Shown in pieces: positions 12,582 to 20,499 of a DNA stretch of 29,862 nucleotides. Source of the DNA: an uncultured Collinsella sp. (GTDB lineage Bacteria; Actinomycetota; Coriobacteriia; Coriobacteriales; Coriobacteriaceae). The translations under genes were made by a program, and so were the position numbers. The notes under the pieces were generated by a model. The model did no database searches. It worked only from the letters and a program-made list of their open reading frames with translations, and was not told where the DNA came from. How positions within the stretch are numbered: the first letter of the stretch is position 1; every line of letters begins with the position of its first letter. The stretch spans positions 1 to 29,862 of the forward strand of contig CAUFRY010000025.1 in the NCBI GenBank assembly GCA_959028445.1. Direction: 5' to 3'.

Positions 12582-14906
12582 ATGGCTGATTCCAGCAAAA
12601 AGATGCAGATCGTGTTTGCCTCGGCCGAGTGCGCACCGTTTGTGAAGACCGGTGGCCTGGGCGACGTGGCGGGCTCGCTGCCTGCGGCGCTTGTGCGCGC
12701 CGGCGCCGAAGTAATCGTGATGGTGCCCAAGTACGCCACCATCAAGGACGAGTACAAGTCGCAGATGGAGCACTTCTCCGACTTTTACGTGAGCCTGGGC
12801 TGGCGCAATGAGTACTGCGGACTCGAGGAGCTCGAGCACGACGGCGTCACCTATATGTTCATCGACAACGAGCGCTACTTTGCGCGCGACTATCCGTACG
12901 GCTTCTTTGACGACGGCGAGCGCTTTGCGTTCTTCTCCAAGGCCATCACCGAGAGCCTGCAGCACCTGCCCGCCGGCTTTGAGTGCGACATCCTGCACTG
13001 CAACGACTGGCAGACGGCGCTGGCGCCCGTGTTTTTGCGCGAGTTCTACCAGGGCCTGCCGCTGTATGACCGCGTCAAGACCGTGTTCTCGATCCACAAC
13101 GTGGCGTTCCAGGGCCAGTTTAGCGACACCGTGATGGAGGACATCCTTGGTGTGGCGCACATTCCGGCGGCCGCCTCGCAGCTGCGTTGCGACGCCTGCA
13201 GCATCAACTACATGCTGGGCGCCCTGCGCTATGCCGACGCCATCACCACGGTGAGCCCCACCTATGCCAACGAGATCCAGACGCCCGAGTTTGGCGAGGG
13301 CCTGGACGGCGTACTGCGCGAGCGTTCCTACGCGCTGCAGGGCATTTTGAACGGCATTGACGTTGCGGGCTTTGACCCGGCAACAGACAAGCGCATTGCC
13401 GCCAACTACACCGTGGAGGACCGTTCCGGCAAGGCCGTGTGCAAGGCCAAGCTGCAGGAGGAACTGGGCCTCGAGGTTCGCGACGACCGCCCGCTCATGG
13501 TGATGGTCACGCGCCTGACGCGCCAGAAGGGCATGGACCTGGTCATGTACGCGCTCGACCGAATCCTGTCCGGCGGCGTTCAGGTGGCCGTGCTGGGTAC
13601 CGGCGACCGCGACTACGAGGACGGCCTGCGCTACTTCCAGGACAAGTACCCCGGCACCATGGCCGCGCGCATCGAGTTCGATCCAGCGCTGTCGCAGCGT
13701 ATGTATGCCGCCGCCGATATGTTCCTGATGCCTTCGAAGTTTGAGCCCTGCGGCCTGTCACAGATCATCGCCATGCGCTACGGCACCCTGCCCATCGTGC
13801 GCGAGACCGGTGGCCTGAAGGACACCGTGATTCCGTATAACGAGTTTACCGGCGAGGGTACGGGCTTCTCGTTTACCAACTTTAACGGCGACGAGATGGG
13901 CGACGCCGTGTTCCGCGCGGCACGCCTGTTCTGGGACAACCGCGATGCTTGGAACCAGCTGATCACGCAGGCCATGAGCCAGGACTTTAGTTGGACGCGC
14001 TCGGCCGACAAGTATCTGGACCTGTACTTCTTTATGCACCCGGAGATTGAGCGCCCGGCGGGTGTGGCTGAGGCCAAGGCTGTCGATGAGCCCGCTGCCG
14101 CTGAGGCCGAGCCTGCGGCGACCGGCAAGAAGCCCGCTGCCGCTGAGGAGCCCAAGGCCGAGGAGAAGCCGGTTGAAGCCGAGCCCGTTAAGGTCGATCC
14201 TGAGGTGAAGCCAGCGGCGAAACCTGCCGCCAAGAAGACGACGGCCCGCAAGACGACGGCTAAGAAGGCCACGACCACGAAGGCCGCTGCTAGCAAGACT
14301 AGCGCCGCTAAGGCAACTACTGCCAAGGCATCGACTACGCGCAAGCGTACGACCGCCGCTGCCAAGAAAGCTGCCGAGGCCGAGGTCGCTCCCGAGGTAA
14401 AGGCCGAGCCCGCGGCAAAGGCTCCGGCCAAGACCGCTGCCAAGAAGACGGCCGCGACCAAGACCACGACCGCCAAGAAGGCCACGGCTACGAAGTCGAC
14501 GACGACCAAGGCAGCCACGACGAAGGCCGCGGCGAAGACGACCCCGAAGGCCGCTGCAAAGCCCGCCGTCAAGGTCGAGGAGGCGCCCTCCGAGCCCAAG
14601 GCCAAGGCAGCTGTCGAGGCAAAGCCGGCCGCCAAGACCACCACGCGCAAGCGCTCTACGACGACGGCCAAGAAGACCACAACCAAGGCTGCAGCTCCCA
14701 AGGCAGAGGCTAAGGACGACGACAAGCCCGCGGTAAAGGCCGAGCCGGCGCCGAAGGTCGCCGAGGTCAAGACCGCTCCCAAGGCTAAGGCAAAGGCCGA
14801 GCCCGCCAAGGAGGCCCCGATCTCCCCCACCACTCCGGCCGAGGAAAAAGCTCCGACCAAGAAGACCTCCGTCCGCAAGGCAACGGCCACCCGCAAGCGT
14901 CACTAG
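12582..14906 (+). CDS. glgA: Glycogen synthase with a long histone H1-like C-terminal tail
   Basis: A 774-residue GT5 ADP-glucose glycogen synthase that elongates alpha-1,4 chains. The catalytic part fills residues 1-490: ASAECAPFVKTGGLGDVAGSLP near the N-terminus (KTGGLGDV binds ADP-glucose) and MPSKFEPCGLSQIIAMRYGT in the C-terminal Rossmann domain. Known synthases stop there, at about 480 residues. Here about 284 further residues follow: first Glu/Pro/Ala-rich, then blocks of KKTTARKTTAKKATT type, with TRKR three times (STTRKRTT, TTTRKRST and the very end ATRKRH). The tail is predicted to be disordered and strongly basic. The ATG at 12582 behind AGGGAG is preferred over the upstream open frame from 12540. 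Last gene of the operon, followed by a terminator. Confidence 0.96.
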   Translation: MADSSKKMQIVFASAECAPFVKTGGLGDVAGSLPAALVRAGAEVIVMVPKYATIKDEYKSQMEHFSDFYVSLGWRNEYCGLEELEHDGVTYMFIDNERYFARDYPYGFFDDGERFAFFSKAITESLQHLPAGFECDILHCNDWQTALAPVFLREFYQGLPLYDRVKTVFSIHNVAFQGQFSDTVMEDILGVAHIPAAASQLRCDACSINYMLGALRYADAITTVSPTYANEIQTPEFGEGLDGVLRERSYALQGILNGIDVAGFDPATDKRIAANYTVEDRSGKAVCKAKLQEELGLEVRDDRPLMVMVTRLTRQKGMDLVMYALDRILSGGVQVAVLGTGDRDYEDGLRYFQDKYPGTMAARIEFDPALSQRMYAAADMFLMPSKFEPCGLSQIIAMRYGTLPIVRETGGLKDTVIPYNEFTGEGTGFSFTNFNGDEMGDAVFRAARLFWDNRDAWNQLITQAMSQDFSWTRSADKYLDLYFFMHPEIERPAGVAEAKAVDEPAAAEAEPAATGKKPAAAEEPKAEEKPVEAEPVKVDPEVKPAAKPAAKKTTARKTTAKKATTTKAAASKTSAAKATTAKASTTRKRTTAAAKKAAEAEVAPEVKAEPAAKAPAKTAAKKTAATKTTTAKKATATKSTTTKAATTKAAAKTTPKAAAKPAVKVEEAPSEPKAKAAVEAKPAAKTTTRKRSTTTAKKTTTKAAAPKAEAKDDDKPAVKAEPAPKVAEVKTAPKAKAKAEPAKEAPISPTTPAEEKAPTKKTSVRKATATRKRH

Positions 14907-14934
14907 TCTGGACGATTAAAACTTAATCCAACGC

Positions 14935-14968
14935 AAAAGAGGGCGCCCCAACCAGGCGCCCTCTTCTT
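14935..14968 (+). terminator. Terminator of the glg operon
   Basis: A perfect 11-bp stem, AAGAGGGCGCC (14937-14947) and GGCGCCCTCTT (14955-14965), with loop CCAACCA and a short pyrimidine tail (CTT). It lies 31 bases after the glgA stop and makes the downstream gene a separate unit. Confidence 0.8.
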
Positions 14969-14995
14969 GGTTGAACTTCTCTATTAAAAAGAGGG

Positions 14996-15129
14996 CCGGT
15001 TTACTACGACAAATTAGCTCTGGCCGACCACGGAGAGTATTCTATGAAATTGGCAACGCTTCTACCTGCGGTTTTAATAGCACCAAATTGACCGTGGTTG
15101 AGATCATTCAAATCGTCGTAGTAAACCGG
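14996..15129. repeat. 134-bp MITE-like element with 15-bp inverted termini
   Basis: Perfect 15-base terminal inverted repeats, CCGGTTTACTACGAC (14996-15010) and GTCGTAGTAAACCGG (15115-15129). Inside, further mirrored blocks (ACCACGG/CCGTGGT, AATTGG/CCAAATT, AACGC/GCGGTT) let the whole element fold into one long imperfect hairpin. No coding potential is convincing. This is the form of a miniature inverted-repeat or palindromic intergenic repeat; no target-site duplication was identified. Confidence 0.6.
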
Positions 15130-15193
15130 GTTACTTTTGTTTGGCTACAAATAGTATCGGTATAGGTACATTTGAATATCGCGATAATTTGAA

Positions 15194-15237
15194 TGGTAAA
15201 ACGATTTTCTAGGACAACCGTTCGCCGATGGTAAACG
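15194..15237. promoter_or_regulatory. TGGTAAAAC operator-like sites upstream of GH13-GH77
   Basis: TGGTAAAAC at 15194-15202 continues into GATTTTCTA, forming a degenerate version of the dyad found before glgB, and a second, shorter half site TGGTAAACG lies at 15229-15237. Both are just upstream of the promoter. They point to a common regulator of glycogen and maltodextrin genes. Confidence 0.45.
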
Positions 15238-15245
15238 GATGTTGT

Positions 15246-15274
15246 TTATACAGCCTGTGTACAACAGATATACT
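15246..15274 (+). promoter_or_regulatory. Promoter of the GH13-GH77 gene
   Basis: TTATAC (15246-15251), a 17-base spacer and TATACT (15269-15274). The -35 and spacer lie in a near-dyad, GTTGTTTATACAG and CTGTGTACAACAG (15241-15267), which may be a second operator. The leader to the ATG is about 55 bases. Confidence 0.6.
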
Positions 15275-15335
15275 TACAATCTGTGCGTAAAGCCCATGGC
15301 CCGCAGGCCGTGATTCTATTGAACTGGACCGTATT

Positions 15336-18300
15336 ATGAGATTGATTCACAACAGCCGTCTGCCGCAGTTTCGTACTCCGTTTGGCGCTGTGACCACTGG
15401 AACTTCCGTTTCGCTATCGGTGATTTTGGAGGATGCCGACCCCAACCAGGCAACGCTTACCCTGCGTACCTGGGTCGATGAAATCGGTGAGTCTCTGTAT
15501 CCCATGACGCACGAGGGCGACGGCATATTTACCGTAGAGCTTGAGTGCACTGAGCCCTGTCTTATCTGGTACAGCTTTATCTGCAACATCGAGGGCCAGC
15601 CCGAGGTTCGCCTGGGCGCGCCGCAGGGCCGCACCGGCGGCGAGGGCGTAACCTACGACTACGCCGAGGTTCCGTCCTTCCAGATCACCGTTTACAAGCA
15701 CCGCGAAGTGCGTCCCGAGTGGTACGAGCGCGGCATGGTCTACCAGATCTTCCCCGATCGCTATGCCCGCGACGAAAACTGGCGCGAACGCACGCTTGCC
15801 GAAGTTGAAAAACCGCGCAAAGGAATCCAGCGCCGCATGGTCGAGGACTGGAACGAACCGCCCGAGTACGAGCGTGCCGAAGACGGCTCCATCAAGACCT
15901 GGGATTTTTACGGCGGCTCGCTCAAGGGTATCCAGAATGACCTGCCCCGCATTGCCGAGCTGGGCTTTACGGCCATCTACCTCAACCCGATCTTTGAGGC
16001 CGCGAGCAACCACCGCTACGACACGGCCGACTACACCAAGATCGACCCGATCCTGGGCACCGAGCAGGACTTTACCGAGCTGTGCCAGGCAGCCGAGAAG
16101 CTGGGCATCTCCATCATCCTGGACGGCGTCTTCAACCACACAGGCGACGATTCGATCTACTTTAACCGCTACGGTAACTATCCCGGTGTCGGTGCGTGGC
16201 AGAGCGAGGACTCGCCGTGGCGCGATGCGTTTTACTTCCATGAGGACGGCTCGTATGACTGCTGGTGGGGCGTGGGCAACATGCCCGCCATCAATGAGAG
16301 CTCCGAACTGGTACGCGAGCGGCTCCTGGGCAAGGACGGCGTCATTCGTAAATGGCTGCGCGCCGGCGCTCACGGCTGGCGCCTGGATGTGGCCGACGAG
16401 CTTTCCGATGACTTCCTGGCCGAAATCAAAAGGGCTGTGCTCGCCGAGAAGCCCGACGCTCTGCTGCTCGGCGAGGTCTGGGAAGATGCCTCCAACAAGA
16501 TCAGCTATGGCCACTTGCGTCGTTACCTGCAGGGCTCCGAGCTCGACTCGGCCATGGATTACCCCTTCCGCGACATGGTCATCGGCTTTTTGATGGGCTA
16601 CAAAAACGCCTACCAAGCAGCTGAGGATATCGAGACCCTACGCGAGAACTACCCGCGTGAGGCCCTGTCTTGCGCACTTAATCTGCTTTCGAGCCACGAC
16701 CGTCCGCGCATTATCTCGGTGCTCGGCGGCGGCCCCGATGAGTCACAGCTGCCCGAGTGCGAGCGCAGCAAATGGCGCCTGGACGAGAACGCGATGGGCC
16801 TGGCCAAGAGCCGTTTTTGGCTCGCGACGCTCATGCAGATGACGTTCCCGGGCGTTCCCTCAATCTATTACGGTGACGAGTACGGCTTGGAGGGTCTCAC
16901 CGATCCGGGTAATCGCCGCACCATGCCGACCAAGGAAGACCTGCACGACTTCGATACGTTCGCGATCGTCAAGAACGCATCTGCTGTGCGCCGCGCGCTG
17001 CCGTTTATGATCGACGGTGAAATCAAGGCCTTCGCACTCAATGACGAGGTGCTGGCCTACAACCGTACCGGTAAAGACGGCGAGTCCGCGACCGTCATCA
17101 TCAACCGCAGCCTGCGCAATTCACACCGCGTGACGATTCCGGCACTCAGCGAATGCGCGAGTGATGTGATTAGCGGACACGAGTGCGAGATCCACAACGG
17201 TACGATCACGCTCGATCTGTATCCGCTGGGCTCGTCGATCATCTATCACCATGCCGAGCAGCGCCTGCAGGAGCCGCTCGATCACGGTGCGGGTGTTGTG
17301 TGCCATATCACATCGGTGCCGACCGACGACGGCAAGCCCGGTACGATCGGCGCGCCCACGCGTCGTTTTATCGACCATCTGGCCGCCATGGGCATGCGCT
17401 ACTGGCAGGTTCTCCCCGTCAACCCCACGGACTTCTTCCGCTCCCCTTACGCCGGTCCTTCGGCCTTTGCAGGCAATATCGACCTGCTGCCCGAAAGCCA
17501 CGAGGAGCTAGCCGCCGACTTTAAGACCTGGAAGGCCCGCGGCGGCGAGGATGCCGACCCGCTGTACACAGCGTTTAAACATCGCAATGCCGATTGGCTG
17601 GAGAAATACTGCGTCTACATGGCCGTTAAGAAGTACTTTGAGGGCGAGTCGCGCCACGATTGGCCGGCAGATGTCGCGCGCTACAACGAGCATCTGATCG
17701 ACGACAAGCGCTTCCACGACGAGGCCGAGCTTCAGGCGTACATGCAGTACCGCTTTGACCTCGCTTGGTGTGAGCTCATGAACTACGCGCACAAGAAGGG
17801 CATCGAGGTTATCGGCGATATTCCTATGTACGTGTCCGACGATTCGGCAGACGCGTGGAGCGAACCCGAGAACTTCTGGCTGTCCGATACCGGCAAGGCA
17901 ATCGAGATTTCCGGCGCGCCGCCCGACAACTTTGCGCCCGAGGGCCAGGTGTGGGGCAACCCGACGTTCCGCTGGGACCACATGAAGCAGAACGGCTATA
18001 GCTGGTGGATGGATCGCCTGCGCCGAGCGTTTTCGCTCTACGACCGCGTGCGCCTGGATCACTTCCTGGGCTTCCACAGCTACTTCAGTATCCCCGCGGG
18101 CAAGGCTTGCGCCGAAGGCCGCTGGCTGGCGGGCCCGGGAAAGGACCTGTTCCAGACCGCCTACGACGAGCTGGGTCCGCTCAACTTTATCGCCGAGGAC
18201 CTGGGCTATTTGACGCCCGGTGTTCGCGCCATGGCTTCGACCTGTGGTTTCCCCGGCATGGATGTGCTGGAGTTTAGCGATTACGACGTTCGTTGTGGCG

Positions 18301-18632
18301 TGCATCCCACGCCTGGCAAGATCCTGTACACCTCGACGCACGATACGTCGACGCTGGCCGGTTGGTGCACGCGTTCCTTTGCGGGCGGCGACGAGCCGAG
18401 CGGTGTTGAGGTGGCGGCCAAGCTGATGAGCGACGCGCTGGCAAGCGACGCTCCCCTCGTGATGATGCCGCTGCAGGATGTCCTGGGGCTGGGCGATGAC
18501 GCGCGCATGAACGTACCGGGCGTGGCAACGGGCAACTGGACTTGGCAGGCTGACGAGGCGGACATTGCAGCCGCCGAAAACAAAACCGCACAGCTCCTGC
18601 GCAACAACCATAGATTCTGGGGCGAAGCGTGA
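15336..18632 (+). CDS. GH13 amylase/debranching enzyme fused to GH77 4-alpha-glucanotransferase
   Basis: A 1098-residue two-enzyme fusion. Residues 1-130 are a beta-sandwich. A GH13 barrel of neopullulanase/debranching type follows to about 560, with nucleophile D351 (GWRLDVADEL), acid E380 (LLLGEVWED) and D455 (SSHDRP), and a beta domain to about 640. From about 650 to the end is a complete MalQ (GH77): PYAGPSAFAGN, nucleophile D908 (VRLDHFLGFHSYFS), acid E954 (FIAEDLGYLTPGVR) and D1003 (STHDTSTLAGW). All six catalytic residues are present, so both halves should be active: GH13 trimming or debranching limit glucans and MalQ joining short maltodextrins for GlgP. There is no signal peptide, so it acts in the cytoplasm. 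The ATG at 15336 has only a weak ribosome site. Fusions of this kind are known in gut Firmicutes and Coriobacteria. Confidence 0.93.
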   Translation: MRLIHNSRLPQFRTPFGAVTTGTSVSLSVILEDADPNQATLTLRTWVDEIGESLYPMTHEGDGIFTVELECTEPCLIWYSFICNIEGQPEVRLGAPQGRTGGEGVTYDYAEVPSFQITVYKHREVRPEWYERGMVYQIFPDRYARDENWRERTLAEVEKPRKGIQRRMVEDWNEPPEYERAEDGSIKTWDFYGGSLKGIQNDLPRIAELGFTAIYLNPIFEAASNHRYDTADYTKIDPILGTEQDFTELCQAAEKLGISIILDGVFNHTGDDSIYFNRYGNYPGVGAWQSEDSPWRDAFYFHEDGSYDCWWGVGNMPAINESSELVRERLLGKDGVIRKWLRAGAHGWRLDVADELSDDFLAEIKRAVLAEKPDALLLGEVWEDASNKISYGHLRRYLQGSELDSAMDYPFRDMVIGFLMGYKNAYQAAEDIETLRENYPREALSCALNLLSSHDRPRIISVLGGGPDESQLPECERSKWRLDENAMGLAKSRFWLATLMQMTFPGVPSIYYGDEYGLEGLTDPGNRRTMPTKEDLHDFDTFAIVKNASAVRRALPFMIDGEIKAFALNDEVLAYNRTGKDGESATVIINRSLRNSHRVTIPALSECASDVISGHECEIHNGTITLDLYPLGSSIIYHHAEQRLQEPLDHGAGVVCHITSVPTDDGKPGTIGAPTRRFIDHLAAMGMRYWQVLPVNPTDFFRSPYAGPSAFAGNIDLLPESHEELAADFKTWKARGGEDADPLYTAFKHRNADWLEKYCVYMAVKKYFEGESRHDWPADVARYNEHLIDDKRFHDEAELQAYMQYRFDLAWCELMNYAHKKGIEVIGDIPMYVSDDSADAWSEPENFWLSDTGKAIEISGAPPDNFAPEGQVWGNPTFRWDHMKQNGYSWWMDRLRRAFSLYDRVRLDHFLGFHSYFSIPAGKACAEGRWLAGPGKDLFQTAYDELGPLNFIAEDLGYLTPGVRAMASTCGFPGMDVLEFSDYDVRCGVHPTPGKILYTSTHDTSTLAGWCTRSFAGGDEPSGVEVAAKLMSDALASDAPLVMMPLQDVLGLGDDARMNVPGVATGNWTWQADEADIAAAENKTAQLLRNNHRFWGEA

Positions 18633-18676
18633 TAAAACCCCCGATATAGGGTACAGTTACAGACGTTTGAATTTTT

Positions 18677-18698
18677 GCGGGCAGAGTAATCTGCCCGC
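18677..18698 (+). terminator. Hairpin after the GH13-GH77 gene, before the FmdB gene
   Basis: A perfect 8-bp stem, GCGGGCAG and CTGCCCGC, with loop AGTAAT, followed by TTTG. The U-run is short, so it is a weak or partial terminator; the FmdB-like gene 22 bases later may be read through from the upstream gene. Confidence 0.5.
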
Positions 18699-18720
18699 TT
18701 TGTGCTGAAAAGGAAGTATT

Positions 18721-18957
18721 ATGGCGCGCTACGATTACAAGTGCTCGAGCTGCGGCAACGTGTTTGAGGTTGAGCATCCCATGTCCGAGACTCCCGAGGT
18801 CGTGTGCCCCAGCTGCGGTGCCCCGGCGGCCAAGACGTTCTCGGCCAGCGGCATTAAATTTGAGGGCAGCGGTTTCTACAACACCGACCAGCGAAGCGGC
18901 GGCTCCAGCACCAGCGCCACGAGCGGCTGCTGCGCCAACTGCCCGCATAGCCACTAG
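18721..18957 (+). CDS. FmdB-family zinc ribbon protein
   Basis: A 78-residue protein with two CxxC pairs (YKCSSCGNVFEV and VVCPSCGAPAAKTF) in the FmdB/CxxC zinc ribbon fold. A Gly/Ser/Thr linker leads to a short Cys/His-rich tail, SGCCANCPHSH, that may bind another metal. Proteins of this family are small putative regulators, and their molecular role is not established. The ATG follows AAAAGGAAG at good spacing. It lies just after the GH13-GH77 gene and before a strong terminator. No specific link to glycogen metabolism can be seen. Confidence 0.9.
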   Translation: MARYDYKCSSCGNVFEVEHPMSETPEVVCPSCGAPAAKTFSASGIKFEGSGFYNTDQRSGGSSTSATSGCCANCPHSH

Positions 18958-18962
18958 GAACC

Positions 18963-19005
18963 AAACAGCCCCGCGACCGACACCGATCGCGGGGCTGTTT
19001 CTTTG
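18963..19005 (+). terminator. Terminator after the FmdB-like gene
   Basis: A perfect 14-bp stem, AAACAGCCCCGCGA (18963-18976) with TCGCGGGGCTGTTT (18987-19000), followed by CTTT. It lies between convergent genes and, because A-rich and T-rich bases flank both sides, may also work for rsmB in the other direction. Confidence 0.88.
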
Positions 19006-19021
19006 GCTACCCAGGCATCAC

Positions 19022-19092
19022 TATGAGTTGCGGTGAAATAAGGACTATTTGGCGGGTAGAAGCCGAAATTCAATCCCTATTTCACCGCAACT
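19022..19092. repeat. 67-bp palindromic intergenic repeat between convergent genes
   Basis: AGTTGCGGTGAAATA (19026-19040) and TATTTCACCGCAACT (19078-19092) are perfect 15-base inverted copies; the stem extends inward through AGGA/TCCC to about 19 pairs with one mismatch. The loop carries a second small stem, TTTGGC...GCCGAAA. The right arm ends 6 bases before the rsmB stop codon. Two stems on one axis resemble REP/MITE-type repeats; no U-run is present. Confidence 0.6.
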
Positions 19093-19098
19093 TAGTAG

Positions 19099-20499
19099 TT
19101 ATTTGCGGACCAGTCTGGCGCAGAAGTGGCCGTCGTAGGAGTCGGCGTTTACGGGAACGCTTTGGAAGAGACCTCGATCGTTCTGGCGTACGGAAACGAG
19201 CTTCTTGGCCTGATCGAACTCGGGGAGTTGCAGAATCTGGGCTTCGGAGAGCGGCGCCACGGTAAAGCCGGCACCCTCGGGAGAGGCCAGGAAGGCATCA
19301 ACGACCTGCGTGTTCTCTTCATCAAAAACCGAGCAGGTGGCATAGATAAGCTCACCGCCGGCAGCAACGCGCGCGGCTGCTTCCTTGAGCATCGTCAGCT
19401 GTAGCTTGGGCAGCTCAGTCGTAACGTCGTTCTCGGTCAGACGCCACGGAATCTCGGGGTGACGGCGCATGGTGCCAGTGCCAGAGCACGGTGCATCGAT
19501 GAACACCGTGTCGAACAGGGCAGGCTCGCCAAGCATCGCGTCAAAGGACGTGAGCACCTCATTGAGCTCGCAGGCATCGCCCGACACCGTACGAACACCC
19601 GTTATACCCGCCTTATGCAGGCGCGCGAGATTCTGATCGCACTTGCGATCGTGCAGATCGAGCGCGGTATGCTGACGCTCATACCCGGCACGCTTGGCCT
19701 GGCACATCATCACATAGGTCTTGGTGCCGCGACCGGCTCCAATCTCCAGGCAACGACCGGGACGTGTAGCGGCAGTAGCGATAAGCTGGGCGTTGAGGTC
19801 CGAGGCAACCGCGGCAGCACGCTCAAACACGCCCGATGCAACCGTGACCTGCGCATCGAACGGAGCATGGCAGCCCGGGAAGACAGGCGCAACAAGCTGC
19901 GAGATATACGGGTCGGCCTTGGTCGCAAACGCGTTCTCATGCAAAGCGAGCGGCGCGGGCGCCAGATTGCCGGCAAAGTTGAGCGCGCCCTCGGGCGTAT
20001 CGAACGAGGCCATAATGCGAGCGCACAGCCAGCGAGGAAGACCCATCAAACGCGAAAGGCGAACCAAACGGCGCTCGGACTCATCCACGTCGGATGCCGT
20101 GGCAAAGTCCTCAACGTTGTCCGCAACCTTGTGCAGCACCGCGTTAGCCAGGCCCGCGGCAGACTTAGCACCGCAGCGAACCAGCTCAACACCCTGGCTC
20201 ACGGCAACGCGGCCCGGCGTATGCAGATAGAGCATCTCGAAGGCCGAGATGCGAAGCGCCATGCGAACGCGCGGCGCGACCTTTTTGGGCTTATCCAAAA
20301 ACTGATCGAGCAACTCATCCAAAATGCCCTGCGTGGCGGCAACACCGAGCGCCAAACGCGCGGCAAAAGCGGAATCGCGCTGGTCAATGGCCTTGGCGGA
20401 AGCACGGGAAGACAACACGTCGCGTGCGTACATACCGCGGCGATCGGCCTCCATCAACACATCGAGCGCAAGCTTGCGCGCGGGAGACAGCTTGCTCAT
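19099..20499 (-). CDS. rsmB: 16S rRNA (cytosine-967-C5)-methyltransferase RsmB
   Basis: A 466-residue RsmB/Sun protein that methylates C967 of 16S rRNA using S-adenosylmethionine. Residues 1-140 are the NusB-like RNA-binding domain (SPARKLALDVLMEADRRG, then RVRMALRISAFEMLYL). The C-terminal Rossmann methyltransferase has the SAM loop LEIGAGRGTKTY, the motif IV release cysteine in IDAPCSGTGTMRRHPEIPWR and the catalytic cysteine in YATCSVFDEEN. The frame is open to 20547, but the ATG at 20499 overlaps the fmt stop codon as ATGA and gives the family-typical start. It is the last gene of the priA-def-fmt-rsmB group; def-fmt-rsmB adjacency is widely conserved. Confidence 0.95.
   Translation of the reverse strand: MSKLSPARKLALDVLMEADRRGMYARDVLSSRASAKAIDQRDSAFAARLALGVAATQGILDELLDQFLDKPKKVAPRVRMALRISAFEMLYLHTPGRVAVSQGVELVRCGAKSAAGLANAVLHKVADNVEDFATASDVDESERRLVRLSRLMGLPRWLCARIMASFDTPEGALNFAGNLAPAPLALHENAFATKADPYISQLVAPVFPGCHAPFDAQVTVASGVFERAAAVASDLNAQLIATAATRPGRCLEIGAGRGTKTYVMMCQAKRAGYERQHTALDLHDRKCDQNLARLHKAGITGVRTVSGDACELNEVLTSFDAMLGEPALFDTVFIDAPCSGTGTMRRHPEIPWRLTENDVTTELPKLQLTMLKEAAARVAAGGELIYATCSVFDEENTQVVDAFLASPEGAGFTVAPLSEAQILQLPEFDQAKKLVSVRQNDRGLFQSVPVNADSYDGHFCARLVRK

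Larger units (their letters stand above)
14907..15335. other. Intergenic region glgA to GH13-GH77 gene
   Basis: These 429 bases hold no convincing gene; the short open frame over 14971-15165 lies inside an inverted-repeat element. In order they contain the glgA terminator, a 134-base element bounded by 15-base inverted repeats, a small palindrome TATCGCGATA (15177-15186), TGGTAAAAC operator-like sites and the promoter of the GH13-GH77 gene. Confidence 0.6.

Noticed and set aside
13758..14903. Two long minus-strand frames opposite the glgA tail, one Leu/Gly-rich and one Ala/Val-rich that looks like membrane protein
   Set aside because: They are produced by the repetitive Lys/Ala/Thr codons of the GlgA tail read backwards. 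The sense frame carries the conserved enzyme in continuity.
14971..15165. A 64-codon plus-strand frame after glgA
   Set aside because: It lies inside a 134-base hairpin element and has no ribosome site or family resemblance.
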